Shown one piece after another: positions 49,801 to 57,101 of a stretch of 64,000 nt of DNA. Below the pieces are notes generated by a model. It was given only the letters and a program-made list of their open reading frames with translations. It did not search any database and was not told the origin of the DNA. This DNA comes from a virus, in IMG/VR virus record IMGVR_UViG_3300048436_000037, positions 1-64,000 of that record. The stretch is one strand, 5' to 3'. The position numbers were made by a program, and so were the translations under genes. The stretch's first letter is position 1; the number at the start of each line of letters is the position of its first letter.

Positions 49801-52254
49801 GGATCTCTAACCGCTACTGAGTTTGCTAAAAGAGCTGGTGAAATGGAGGCACAAGGTGCTGAGTGGGATTTTTCAGAGTTTAGTAAAGTTATGAAAGGTG
49901 CTAAAGGACCTTTACTTGATGTTGCTAAATTTATAAATGATGCGAAAGGCGAGAGAGATGTATTTGTTTTAACAGCTAGACCAGCTGATGCCGCTGGCCC
50001 TATAAAAGAGTTTTTAGACAGCATGGGTTTAAATATTCCATTAGAGAACATAACAGGTCTAGGTGATGGTACAGCTCAAGCAAAAGCTAGGTGGATGGTA
50101 GATAAAGCTGCTGAGGGTTATAATGATTTTTACTTTGCTGATGATGCTAGTAAAAATGTTAAAGCCGTTAAAGACGCTCTAAGTGTCTTAGATGTTAAAT
50201 CTAAAGTGCAACAAGCTTACGTTAAATTTAGTAAAGCTAGTAAACTAAGTAAAGACTTCAATGATATAATAGAAAGTGCTACTGGTATTGCTTCTGAAAA
50301 AATATATGGTAGTGCTAAAGCTCAAGTGGCTGGAGCTAGCAGAGGTAAAGTATTTAGAGGTATAGCTTATTCTGCTCAAGACTTTGTAGGTTTACTATAT
50401 GAAACGTTAGGTAAAGGTAAAGTTGGTGATTCTCAAATGGCTTGGTATAAACAGAATTTACTAGATCCTTATGCTAGAGCTATGAACGATTTATCTTCAG
50501 CAAGACTTGCTATGATGAACGATTATAGAGCATTGAAAAAGCAATTAGGTATTGTGCCTAAAAATCTACGTAAAAAAATACCTGGAGAACCTTGGACTAG
50601 AGAGCAAGCTGTTAGAGTTTATGTTTGGAATAAACAAGGAACTGAAGTACCTGGTATAAGTAAAAACGATTTAAGAGATTTAACTAAATATGTAGCCAAA
50701 GACGCTGAGCTACAGGTATTTGCAGATCAATTAATAGCTATACAAAAAGGTGATATGTATGCAGAACCTGGAAAAAGCTGGGTATCTGGTAGTATATCCA
50801 CTGATATGTTAAGAGGTTTAAACACTATAAAAAGAGCTAAATACCTAGAGCAATGGCAAGCAAATGTCGATGCTATATTCAGTAAAGAAAATAAAAATAA
50901 ACTAGAGGCTGCTTATGGTATAAAGTATGTTAAAGCTTTAGAAAACAGTTTAGAGCGTATGAAGACCGGTAGAAATAGATCTTTCTCTGACGATAGTTTA
51001 ACAGGTAGATTCACTGATTGGCTACAAGGTAGTGTCGGTGCTATAATGTTCTTTAACACTAGATCTGCTGTACTTCAAACTTTATCTGCTGTCAACTTTG
51101 TTAACTTTACCGATAATAATCCTTACGCTGCAGCTAAAGCTTTTGCTAATCAAAAACAGTATTGGAAAGACTTTACAACATTAATGAACTCAGACTTCTT
51201 AAAAGAGCGTAGATCTGGTTTACGTATGAATGTGAATGAAGCTGATATAGCAGATATGGCTAAACAAGAAGGACCAAGAGGTGTTATAAACAAACTATTA
51301 CAATTAGGTTTTGCACCTACTCAAATAGCAGATAGTTTTGCTATAGCATCTGGAGGAGCTACCTTTTATAGAAATAGAATAAAGACCTATACTAAACAAG
51401 GTTTAGATCAGGCTCAAGCAGAGGAGAAAGCTTTTCAAGATTTTAGAGAGAATGCTGAAGAGTCTCAACAGTCTTCTAGACCAGATAAGATATCAGCGCA
51501 ACAAGCTGGACCATTAGGTAGATTAATATTAGCGTTTGCTAATACACCTGCTCAGTATGCTAGACTTACTGATAAAGCAATACGTGATCTTAAAAATGGT
51601 AGAGGTGATGCTAAGACTAATATAAGTAAAATAATATACTACACTACAGTTCAAAATATTATATTTAATGCTGTTCAACAGGCTTTATTTGCTATGGCAT
51701 TTGGTGATGAAGAACCTGAAGACGAAAAGAAACAAAAAAAGTATATTGGTATTGCCAATGGTATGGCTGACTCATTACTAAGAGGCACAGGTATTGCGGG
51801 ATCTGTTATATCTGTAGGTAAAAATGCTGTTATAAGAATAATCAACGAGTCTGAAAAGAAAAGGCCTAAGTATGAAAAAGTTGGATATGAGCTAACTAAA
51901 ATATCTCCACCTGTATCAGCTAAGTTATCTCGTATAAATCAAGCTGCTAGAGCTTACGAGTGGAATAAAGAAGAGATGATTACAAAAGGTTTTAGCTTAG
52001 ATAATCCAGCATTTTTAGCTGGTGGTAATGTAGTATCTGCTCTTACAAATATACCTTTAGATAGGGTTGTGAAAAAAGTAAACAACGTAACTAAAGCAAC
52101 AGAAAGTGATATGGAGCTGTGGGAAAGAGTAGCATTGTTTGCTGGTTGGCAAGACTGGGAATTAGGTATAAAAGATGAAAGTAAAAGCATAAAAAAGAAA
52201 AAAACTAAAAGTAAGAAAAAACGATCCGGAGGAATAACATTTGATGAATTTTAA
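43837..52254 (+). CDS. giant polyvalent virion protein with HAD-like domain (2805 aa)
   Basis: The largest gene in the window. Long helical regions with many charged repeats fill residues 1-950. Near 1006 is PLEELFHLSISEKG. A HAD-phosphatase-like domain covers about 1960-2115: VFDFDDTL near 1965 (catalytic DxDxT), VFVLTARPADAAG near 2042 and FYFADDASKN near 2098. The C-terminal region has GRLILAFANTPAQYARLTDK near 2565, like the C-terminal domain of large polyvalent proteins, then a basic tail. Such proteins enter the host with DNA. The HAD part might act on nucleotides or DNA 3' phosphate; partner unknown. Confidence 0.75.
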   Translation: MYTYEGVSYTINQIQEAAKKSNMSVDDYVKKIKADTKTEPTKEVESAGLLDSTTFQTDAATGAGVVSQPMTASQAGYVEVGDTGSPLEDTSSELQDPDPDKPLSASEKRIATRKKREQEKQDRLKAEAISAENVINDRIKNIPKEDIIAIQASDYFGPIKGRNDRTTVSRTMIGQMGPTVSFEPTFKSDEGYTKYLKQTLGNKYNQYLDYKETNEIIPLNANNESQLKNIYNEAETKAKDKVYNNSLFNVPENVQEYMVASPKFASGAESIEAQKFLVKGQEETLRKNIESYEKAKKEWESQALPLNQEVKNLKTQIDRFKFYTAGASQEQADQYNELIQTYNAKIQQWEEKGFNELPAFLNSQYKLVNSQQKDYSKMREDSRRALIDYDLFEKNLKQDYSASARVGRVFDEFFVQSGRNFIDLYAELYLKGARKIGEFYKPLSFLTSPENSAKVDSLIETIQKNNKNYNLGMASKRENIPTSPSIDDIGKDGLSIWDWTSIALQDNSATIATTFIPTGAAIKGAAGISKAVKASKGMKEALQKQKALWLAGKRTVQGTFFVAETGGKYGELQTDEASREQEIKFLYSKLNNTEDINEKTEIYNKINELEEVENYSLLQKAFTSYSAGATATFLESISTLKMLEPAKGLSKQIGINAAKKELYKQPVRFSANLLGKTAAGLKSLPKNLTGEVLEEVTTEVSHNALDILVLGENKSMFEGINKDFLASTAMSSFGIMAPRSAGNIFNIVKSEFRTKNEIFKNQELSRELIDLNESTTPENSKQLRVRKKEILKELALSDAISLHKLRYMTSDQIEEVADINRQIRQVNSKFTQLGGLGDLGEAENKRVKKQLEKEYFNLTTARQEILDAKQRSNTKKAANINKALGNAARNSEAAFYYGVNNFYNDLTMTQMGDGEFVSIKGEIQDDGKIKYDDLDNQLAKYKNKNIKNEEGESVDAFEYLKTKIEQGDFNATTIGKDIIVNQPIIDRNIAIAPTDTSAQYAAVAPLEELFHLSISEKGIKFDSTAKNAVLEAEKVLKEKRDLGVISEKDYNGLKERFDLYRDGKDFDAEEFIAQMNNAISLGAINRSDLESTPSFKKFLNNAIRSTFGDMSWMLSLETSDDVFNLVKNFQTDVSKGVTFQAPETDELKESRVLSPKAEFLRDELTNEELVASIKSKATEDTFSVAQAIVEKNFGLIRDSNVLTFDKSNPAQINAVKEILEEQILGVFEGSGRGKYSARRTGLFNAYESTKEDGASPSTYLLGVIKTRKPEIDIALKERTIKSEGDSIDSDQAKQVVDKSTKTSATVDKLAKKPTETTKFKSNYISPEFKESLDTSKSEKEAIEDKISSTVKESFKDRKVSRFKETGKIPQKLAQLYADMFGIKTTSALIEKQRNLQKLDQEGAVRARQFLIDNAASDFARLPRSKDDTGKATGILQTKIGKVLYNKAGELIGSLKTYTDIIKGKNITLEGYDGKQYEFNQLDSEGNKKPIYRDAQHIKAALDFHIRNRALETLIPEQGKRIQAGAKFSKAQLLNVTQSRNINQVLKLLGIDSASVPDNMRAEIQASFENAIREYKLTENVFLAGAFAFSGAKYKRKANGNVYYELTNGEEMMGIPRTDSEGNVKVNKNNKKLFNQPTAEQVEAKFGKGVKLLAGRGRLYYGVTDPAYKKALSEARKNSEGKQENKAKRVNVNAVNTDKGVAQAKINMEVLDDVVRQLDKAVKSGMPKELAAMVIAQGYQATTGLIKIAAPFRYFSKNQQYGTSAKQKTGDKFREEHNPPASVVGASIIYGLVTNNTNKIMADVKKNYYQTKLSKLDDQKLDEAKLDATLPVGTTIADNPAIRFIEAGIDLNSIVNYETGETMAEELGVSLSSSDINLDNIAEQNKVLKDLILDKGEYKNPQNYLNNFVKLSSKTRASKINNNKTPLNVKFSKNVTNQEALDNLGNIDKALSIARNADAPVKKIRVFDFDDTLATTKSNVLYTMPDGKTGSLTATEFAKRAGEMEAQGAEWDFSEFSKVMKGAKGPLLDVAKFINDAKGERDVFVLTARPADAAGPIKEFLDSMGLNIPLENITGLGDGTAQAKARWMVDKAAEGYNDFYFADDASKNVKAVKDALSVLDVKSKVQQAYVKFSKASKLSKDFNDIIESATGIASEKIYGSAKAQVAGASRGKVFRGIAYSAQDFVGLLYETLGKGKVGDSQMAWYKQNLLDPYARAMNDLSSARLAMMNDYRALKKQLGIVPKNLRKKIPGEPWTREQAVRVYVWNKQGTEVPGISKNDLRDLTKYVAKDAELQVFADQLIAIQKGDMYAEPGKSWVSGSISTDMLRGLNTIKRAKYLEQWQANVDAIFSKENKNKLEAAYGIKYVKALENSLERMKTGRNRSFSDDSLTGRFTDWLQGSVGAIMFFNTRSAVLQTLSAVNFVNFTDNNPYAAAKAFANQKQYWKDFTTLMNSDFLKERRSGLRMNVNEADIADMAKQEGPRGVINKLLQLGFAPTQIADSFAIASGGATFYRNRIKTYTKQGLDQAQAEEKAFQDFRENAEESQQSSRPDKISAQQAGPLGRLILAFANTPAQYARLTDKAIRDLKNGRGDAKTNISKIIYYTTVQNIIFNAVQQALFAMAFGDEEPEDEKKQKKYIGIANGMADSLLRGTGIAGSVISVGKNAVIRIINESEKKRPKYEKVGYELTKISPPVSAKLSRINQAARAYEWNKEEMITKGFSLDNPAFLAGGNVVSALTNIPLDRVVKKVNNVTKATESDMELWERVALFAGWQDWELGIKDESKSIKKKKTKSKKKRSGGITFDEF

Positions 52255-52263
52255 AAATATATT

Positions 52264-52422
52264 ATGAAACAAGAATCACCATTATTAGGAAAAATAAGTG
52301 CAGCTTGTAAATCTGCAGCAAAAAGAAAATTTAAAGTATGGCCATCAGCATATGCTTCAGGTTGGGGAGTAAGATGTACTAAAGCTGGAGGACCAGGTAA
52401 AATTGGTAAAAAGAAAAAGTAA
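52264..52422 (+). CDS. small basic protein (52 aa)
   Basis: Starts MKQESPLLGKISAACKSAAK and ends GPGKIGKKKK, with two cysteines and a high lysine content. It starts 9 nt after the giant gene and its TAA overlaps the next ATG by 1 nt, so it is well supported. Function unknown; similar basic small proteins occur in the structural blocks of marine phages. Confidence 0.7.
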   Translation: MKQESPLLGKISAACKSAAKRKFKVWPSAYASGWGVRCTKAGGPGKIGKKKK

Positions 52423-52697
52423 TGTATACACAAAACTCTCCATTTAGCAAGAAAGGAAAAGTAAAAGGTGGTGGTACTAAAAAAGTATGTCTACCAGCTG
52501 CCAAAGTAAGATCAATGAGTAAGGCAGAAAAAGATAAAGTTGTAGCTGCTAAAAGATCTGCTGCATCTAAAGGTAAGTATAAAAGATCAAGTAAGTCAAA
52601 CGTAAAAGGAGCTAGAAAAAAGGGAGCTACTCTACGTGATTGGTTTGAAAAAGAAAATTGGATAAACGTACAAACAGGAGAAGCATGCGGAAAATAA
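52422..52697 (+). CDS. small basic protein with DWF-x3-NW motif (91 aa)
   Basis: Lys/Arg/Ser-rich chain with GATLRDWFEKENWINVQTGE near 68-87 and a final ACGK. A similar end (DWF-K-x-E-x-W...CG) is common to a small protein family in marine phages. Its charge fits DNA or RNA binding. The next small gene starts inside its last codons. Confidence 0.7.
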   Translation: MYTQNSPFSKKGKVKGGGTKKVCLPAAKVRSMSKAEKDKVVAAKRSAASKGKYKRSSKSNVKGARKKGATLRDWFEKENWINVQTGEACGK

Positions 52698-52762
52698 TTG
52701 ACAAAATACAATCAGCTTGGAATAAGTTGCTTTATAAACTAATGTTCAAAAAGTATAAATAA
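52685..52762 (+). CDS. small amphipathic peptide (25 aa)
   Basis: MRKIIDKIQSAWNKLLYKL, then MFKKYK: a single amphipathic, basic helix. It overlaps the previous gene by 13 nt and is 4 nt before the next ATG. It could be a lysis-related or nucleic-acid-binding peptide. Existence is by position. Confidence 0.55.
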   Translation: MRKIIDKIQSAWNKLLYKLMFKKYK

Positions 52763-52766
52763 AACT

Positions 52767-53045
52767 ATGACTAATATATCAGAAAACACTAAAGTTACTT
52801 TAGACTTAAAAACTATAAGTATAATACTGGTTGGAGCAGTGTCTTTGGCTTCAGTGTATTTTACCCTTCAATCAGATATACAAATTGCAAAAGAATTACC
52901 TAAACCAACTATAGACAGGACAGAGTATGATTTAAAGGATCAATTAATTCGTGAGACTATAATGAACATGAACGAGAAGGTTGATAAAAACAGTAAAAAA
53001 TTAGATAAAATAGATGAAAAACTATTCGAAATAATAAATAAATAA
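52767..53045 (+). CDS. single-TM protein with coiled-coil (92 aa), spanin-like or holin-like
   Basis: One membrane helix, TISIILVGAVSLASVYFTL (about residues 17-35), is followed by an outside coiled-coil region (KDQLIRETIMNMNEKVDKNS). This layout resembles i-spanin-like or phage envelope proteins. No lipobox. The next gene is secreted, which fits an envelope-directed pair. Confidence 0.65.
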   Translation: MTNISENTKVTLDLKTISIILVGAVSLASVYFTLQSDIQIAKELPKPTIDRTEYDLKDQLIRETIMNMNEKVDKNSKKLDKIDEKLFEIINK

Positions 53046-53047
53046 CC

Positions 53048-53368
53048 ATGAAAAATATTTTAATTTTAATTATACTTTTATTTTCTTTAAACTCGTTTTC
53101 GCAAGAACCAACATTGCTTTACATGAACTCAAGCTGGAACGACAAAAACGATTACAAGTATTTAAGCTCAATAAAAAATGTTAAAATCTTGAGAGTTGAT
53201 TATGACTCGCAACCTAAGAAGTTTAAAGATAAAATAAAATCTGTACCAGCAATAATACTGTTTGATAAAAATAAAAAATTAAAAAAAATATGGCAAGCTG
53301 GAATATCAATGAAGTTAATTGTTGATCCAAAAGAAGTTCAGCTAGTGGTAAACAGTTTAATTAAATAG
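53048..53368 (+). CDS. secreted thioredoxin-fold protein without the CxxC (106 aa)
   Basis: A signal peptide (MKNILILIILLFSLNSFSQE; likely cut after Ser/Gln near residue 18-19) leads to a thioredoxin-like core: TLLYMNSSWNDKND (the place of the WCxxC), ILRVDYDSQPKKF and KSVPAIILFDKNKKL with the cis-Pro. The active CxxC is replaced by a non-cysteine stretch, so redox activity is not expected. Last gene of the rightward block, 3 nt after the single-TM gene. Possible roles are binding host envelope proteins or lysis control. Confidence 0.7.
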   Translation: MKNILILIILLFSLNSFSQEPTLLYMNSSWNDKNDYKYLSSIKNVKILRVDYDSQPKKFKDKIKSVPAIILFDKNKKLKKIWQAGISMKLIVDPKEVQLVVNSLIK

Positions 53369-53414
53369 GAACAAATATAATGGGCGTACCATACCCAACG
53401 TTCCTGTAACCAAG

Positions 53415-53444
53415 AAAGGGCCCTCATATCGAGAGCCCTTTTTT
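53415..53444 (+). terminator. bidirectional-type terminator between convergent blocks
   Basis: AAAGGGCCCTC (53415-53425) pairs with GAGAGCCCTTT (53431-53441), 10 of 11 bp, then TTT in the rightward direction. It closes the rightward block. It also has an A-run on the left arm, so it could act on the leftward genes. A smaller hairpin GGAAC/GTTCC (53368-53404) precedes it and encloses a 9-codon ATG frame, MGVPYPTFL. Confidence 0.85.
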
Positions 53445-53463
53445 AATTACGTGTATAGCATAA

Positions 53464-55182
53464 TTATCCGTCACATGCTAGACAATCTTCACTCATAGCT
53501 TGCTGAGCTATATCACCACGTAAAACAGATTCTGTTCTAGTGTAGTATAAAGTTTTAACACCTTTTTTCCAAGCATCAAAATGAACTTTGTTTAACCACT
53601 TAGGTGTAGCTTCAGATGGAAAAGCCAAGTTTAAACTAACTGACTGATCTATATACTGTTGCCTTATACCAGCTTGATTAACTAGCTCTAGTTGATTAAT
53701 CTCTTTAAAAGTTTTAAAAACTTCTTTAACTGGAACGTCATGGCCCATAGTGATATTATCCAAAGCATCGATATCCTGTATGCTACCTCCGTCAGCCAAT
53801 ATTTTATCCCACGTTTCATTTGTATTTAGTTTGTGTTTCTTTAATAGTTTAACTAACGTTGGGTTTTTCCTAATGAAAGTCCCTTTCGCACTTTGCTCCG
53901 TAAAAACATTCGCAGCCCACGGCTCAATACCTGGAGAAACATTGCCACTGAGCTTGCTATTAGAAACAGTAGGAGCAATAGCACGGAGATGAGTATTACG
54001 CATACCGGTACCAACACACCATAAAGGCTCTCCGTAAATTTCAGCCAAATCTCTCGAGGCTCTTTCACTTTCGATTTTAATTTGAGAAAATATTTTCCTA
54101 GTCTCAAACTGAGCAAGTAAACCTTCAAAAGGAATACCTTTTTCTTGGAGATACGTGTGCCATCCAAGGACACCCAACCCAAGCGCTCTTCCTTTTTGAG
54201 CAGAACGAACGGCATTTTCAAAACCTCTAAGTCCTTTTGCTCTTTGAATAAATTCCTCCATAACCCCATCAAGAAACCACGTGGCGTGGTATATAAGGTT
54301 AGTGTCTTTCCACTCTTCATATTTAGCTAAATTTAATGATGACAAACAGCAAACAAAGCTGTGATTCTCATCTGTTGTTAATGTTATTTCAGAACATATA
54401 TTAGTCATATGTACTTTTAATCCGTTGTCTTTATATGCTGCTGGATTTGCTTTGTTAACATTTCCTTTAAACATAATATACGGTTCTCCAGTTGCTTTTC
54501 GTTTTCTAAGTAATTTACTCCATCTAGATCTTGCATCCTTATCTCCTTGTTCAAGCTTACGCATAAACTTGTCACCAACAACTGCGCACTGATGTAGATT
54601 AAGCGATTGTCTATTAACATCTCCTTTAGGTTCCCTGATCTCAAGCCACTCCTCGAAGTCATCATGTTCAATGTTGATATTAACTGAGGCAGCTCCACGA
54701 CGGACACTCCCTTGATTAGTTGCAAGAATTGTTGAGTCATATATCTTGCAGAAAGGTACGACTCCGTCTGATGTTCCATTACCTGTTATTCTAGCGCCAG
54801 CGGGTCTAATTTGATTTACACCAATGCCAACTCCACCGCCGTGCTTAGCGAGTAGCATCATCTCTAAATTTTTCTGTCCTATGTCTTGGATGCTGTCAGC
54901 AACGTCGATACCAAAGCAACTAATAGGAAGGCCCCTATCTGTACCAGTATTGGAAAGCACTGGAGAAGCAAGGCAAAGCCAACCATTCCAAATATAATTA
55001 AAAAACGTTTCAGCCATCTCCGGTTTATATAACCTACGAGCAACTGTTTTAGCGACTCTTTGGTATGCTTCTCTAGGCGTTTCTCCGTCAAGTAAATATC
55101 CCCCGGATATTGTCTTCTTGTATACGTCCGTATTACCCCACGCAGGATAGTCCTCTCCTTTTTTCCATTCATTATTCCACAT
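53464..55182 (-). CDS. nrdA: ribonucleotide reductase large (alpha) subunit
   Basis: Reduces ribonucleotides to deoxyribonucleotides for phage DNA. The start MWNNEWKKGEDYPAWG (55182) is chosen because its ATG shares TAATG with the upstream small gene and gives a normal reductase start; a longer frame 21 codons upstream would overlap that gene. Features: LASPVLSNTG near residue 70 and SCFGIDVADS (active-site Cys), the SVNINIEH and NICSEITL regions, FVCCLSSLNL, then LYYTRTES, and a C-terminal redox tail CLACDG (C-x2-C). At 572 aa it is short; no N-terminal ATP-cone is seen, so the dATP off-switch is likely missing. Confidence 0.93.
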   Translation of the reverse strand: MWNNEWKKGEDYPAWGNTDVYKKTISGGYLLDGETPREAYQRVAKTVARRLYKPEMAETFFNYIWNGWLCLASPVLSNTGTDRGLPISCFGIDVADSIQDIGQKNLEMMLLAKHGGGVGIGVNQIRPAGARITGNGTSDGVVPFCKIYDSTILATNQGSVRRGAASVNINIEHDDFEEWLEIREPKGDVNRQSLNLHQCAVVGDKFMRKLEQGDKDARSRWSKLLRKRKATGEPYIMFKGNVNKANPAAYKDNGLKVHMTNICSEITLTTDENHSFVCCLSSLNLAKYEEWKDTNLIYHATWFLDGVMEEFIQRAKGLRGFENAVRSAQKGRALGLGVLGWHTYLQEKGIPFEGLLAQFETRKIFSQIKIESERASRDLAEIYGEPLWCVGTGMRNTHLRAIAPTVSNSKLSGNVSPGIEPWAANVFTEQSAKGTFIRKNPTLVKLLKKHKLNTNETWDKILADGGSIQDIDALDNITMGHDVPVKEVFKTFKEINQLELVNQAGIRQQYIDQSVSLNLAFPSEATPKWLNKVHFDAWKKGVKTLYYTRTESVLRGDIAQQAMSEDCLACDG

Positions 55183-55346
55183 TATGTTATTAAATGTATT
55201 AACCAGGCAATAAGCCCATTTATATTTAAAGCTACTAGATTCCATTGTTTTCTAGAGCTTGTTTGTATTACTACTAATATAAAACCTATTATATAAAGTT
55301 TAGGTTCTATAGTCCATTGGGCAGCGATCAAAAAACCACTGCCCAT
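55182..55346 (-). CDS. small two-TM protein (54 aa)
   Basis: The start MGSGFLIAAQWTIEP, 10 nt after the stop of the 76-aa gene, is chosen; a longer frame starting 34 codons earlier would overlap most of that gene's end. Two hydrophobic segments (YIIGFILVVIQ and NINGLIAWLIHLI) with RKQWN between them fit a small inner-membrane protein. It is coupled to nrdA by 1 nt. Similar small membrane proteins occur beside RNR genes of marine phages; function unknown. Confidence 0.65.
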   Translation of the reverse strand: MGSGFLIAAQWTIEPKLYIIGFILVVIQTSSRKQWNLVALNINGLIAWLIHLIT

Positions 55347-55356
55347 ATAGCCTGCC

Positions 55357-55587
55357 CTAGTTGCTAGTCTCTTCCAAGGAGTTAGTCGCTTCTGCCTCAC
55401 TAACTTGCTTAGCAGCTTGTTCCTTAACTCTTTCGATTGCTTTATCATATCCAGGCATGTGTTTAATTGTTTCTAATACACCCAAAGCTATTGTAGCTGT
55501 TTGGTTTATTTCTCCTATCATTTTTTGATTGATCAAACCTAAGGTTTCAATCTTGTTTTTCATTTCAATCAGTATCTGTTCTTTCAT
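55357..55587 (-). CDS. hypothetical coiled protein (76 aa)
   Basis: An acidic/basic helical chain (MKEQILIEMKNKIETLGLIN, KAIERVKEQAAKQVSEAEAT). It lies between nrdB and the small two-TM gene in the nrd operon. No family recognised. Confidence 0.7.
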   Translation of the reverse strand: MKEQILIEMKNKIETLGLINQKMIGEINQTATIALGVLETIKHMPGYDKAIERVKEQAAKQVSEAEATNSLEETSN

Positions 55588-55625
55588 ATAATTGTTCTAT
55601 AATTTCATTGTTATTTATTATTTCT

Positions 55626-56594
55626 TTACCACATATCGTCGAAGTCTTCTCCTTCGTTAGCTTTTGAATAATCTGTCGGCCTAATAGCAAAGAAATCAGT
55701 ATGAGTGACGCCCCCGGTAAGATGGTAAAACCAATTAAGATTACTCGCTGCTTTGGTGTCATACGCAAAATAGTTACCCAAGTCGACGTAGCCAAGTTCC
55801 ACAAGTTTTTCATTTGCTCTCTTTTTTATAAAGTGTTTAAGATCATTAGATGATATACCTTCTATATCACCCATTTCAAACATCTTGTCTATATATTTAA
55901 CTTCAAGATTAACCATTGTTTCAGCAGCTTTAATTATGTCTTCTCGACATAAACTAAGTAGTTGATTATCCTCTTCACACATGTGGCGGAATAATTGACA
56001 ACCCATTTTACTGTGCAATGATTCATCTCTTACTGACCATTTCATTTGTTGTCCAATACCTTTTAGTAAATTCCTTAATTGAAAAGAATATAGTACAGCA
56101 AAAGCAGAATAAAGGCTAACCCCTTCAGCGAAAGCAGAAAAAACAGCAAGAGACTTACCAATATTAACTGAACTTTTTCCTTCATAAGCAATAAGATTAT
56201 CGAATCTTTCAGCTGTAGCAGGTTCGTGTAAAAACGCTTCATAATCTTCTAGTTTTAATGTTTCATTTAGATAGCTATAAGCAACTGCGTGTACAGTTTC
56301 TTGTGATCCAAACATCATTGCCATTTGCTGGATTTCGTGTTTAGGAAACCATTTAACAACTTTTTGAGTCCAATAGTCGGACACGGCGCATTCTGTCTGA
56401 GCAAACCCAAGTAAAATGTTTCCGACGAGGTTTTTTTCTTTTTCATTTAGTTTTTCTTTCCAATCTTTAATATCACTTTGCATTGAGATTTCAGTGTGTA
56501 ACCAAAATGCTTGTGCTTGCTTTAACCAACCCTCAGTGTAGTACTCAGGATATTCAAATGGCTTATACGCTACGCGCTCATCAAACAATCCCAC
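55626..56594 (-). CDS. nrdB: ribonucleotide reductase small (beta) subunit
   Basis: Holds the radical-generating metal site. Ligands in order: Glu of QTEC (where Escherichia coli has Asp84), 31 residues before Glu and His of ETVHAVAY; the Tyr of ETVHAVAY is at the place of the radical Tyr122; then Glu of FAEGV and Glu and His of RDESLHSK. So a Tyr radical is possible, with Asp84 replaced by Glu. The start is GTG, 1 nt overlapping the upstream stop. The C-terminal tail (EDFDDMW) would bind NrdA. Confidence 0.93.
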   Translation of the reverse strand: MGLFDERVAYKPFEYPEYYTEGWLKQAQAFWLHTEISMQSDIKDWKEKLNEKEKNLVGNILLGFAQTECAVSDYWTQKVVKWFPKHEIQQMAMMFGSQETVHAVAYSYLNETLKLEDYEAFLHEPATAERFDNLIAYEGKSSVNIGKSLAVFSAFAEGVSLYSAFAVLYSFQLRNLLKGIGQQMKWSVRDESLHSKMGCQLFRHMCEEDNQLLSLCREDIIKAAETMVNLEVKYIDKMFEMGDIEGISSNDLKHFIKKRANEKLVELGYVDLGNYFAYDTKAASNLNWFYHLTGGVTHTDFFAIRPTDYSKANEGEDFDDMW

Positions 56595-56947
56595 TATAAT
56601 GTTACTTCATTTATTTTTTTAACAACTATAGAATCAAATAAATCTACAGGTATGTCAAACTGTTTAGCGGCTATTAGATTAATTGATTGATCACCATTAA
56701 CTTCAATCCATCCTTCCTTGTAAAACTTAGATGATATTATTTCGTTTTTTTCGTTTCTTTTTACAGTAAATACTACTATCTTATGTTGTCTGTTCATTGT
56801 TGGTTTTGTTAAATTTATTAATTGTTCGTTGCTTAACTCTTTGTTTATATATGAATAATCTATCCAAGGAGAAGTTGATTCTCTTGTGTATGTAAAATCA
56901 CCTTCTGTTTTAATGTAATTAGTTTGGTGTGGTGTGTAAAAATCCAT
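56594..56947 (-). CDS. hypothetical protein (117 aa)
   Basis: Unknown. It starts MDFYTPHQTNYIKTEGDF and has a beta-rich part QHKIVVFTVKRNEKNEIISS and a C-terminal DIPVDLFDSIVVKK. It is coupled to nrdB (TAGTG) and 1 nt after the small 50-aa gene. The operon suggests a tie to nucleotide metabolism, which is inference. Confidence 0.75.
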   Translation of the reverse strand: MDFYTPHQTNYIKTEGDFTYTRESTSPWIDYSYINKELSNEQLINLTKPTMNRQHKIVVFTVKRNEKNEIISSKFYKEGWIEVNGDQSINLIAAKQFDIPVDLFDSIVVKKINEVTL

Positions 56948-56948
56948 A

Positions 56949-57101
56949 TTATTTATATACTGTTAATGCTAAGTCTATAAATGGTAGATAAAGTACGTGT
57001 ATATCTCTATCTATATCTTTATATGATCTAAACCCTATTAATATTCCAGTGTAAAAACCTATCTCTAAAGACCAGGCTGATTCGTTTTCATTTTCTTTCA
57101 T
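56949..57101 (-). CDS. small hypothetical protein (50 aa)
   Basis: Starts MKENENESAWSLEIGFYTGI and ends IDLALTVYK. Its ATG overlaps the stop of the 56-aa gene (ATGA) and its TAA is 1 nt before the next ATG, supporting translation. A mildly hydrophobic centre (FYTGILIGF) is too short for a sure membrane helix. Confidence 0.7.
   Translation of the reverse strand: MKENENESAWSLEIGFYTGILIGFRSYKDIDRDIHVLYLPFIDLALTVYK

Noticed and set aside
45939-50051. Leftward frames of 180 and 169 codons opposite the giant gene
   Set aside because: Antisense of Lys/Glu/Ala-rich helices gives Phe/Leu/Ser-rich open frames; no start context or motif.
53381-53410. Nine-codon frame MGVPYPTFL before the terminator
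   Set aside because: It lies inside a hairpin and has no coupling to another gene; probably not translated.
55565-55813. 82-codon leftward frame with a hydrophobic stretch at the end of nrdB
   Set aside because: It lies almost wholly inside nrdB, whose metal ligands and C-terminal tail are clear; the hydrophobic run is a phase artefact.
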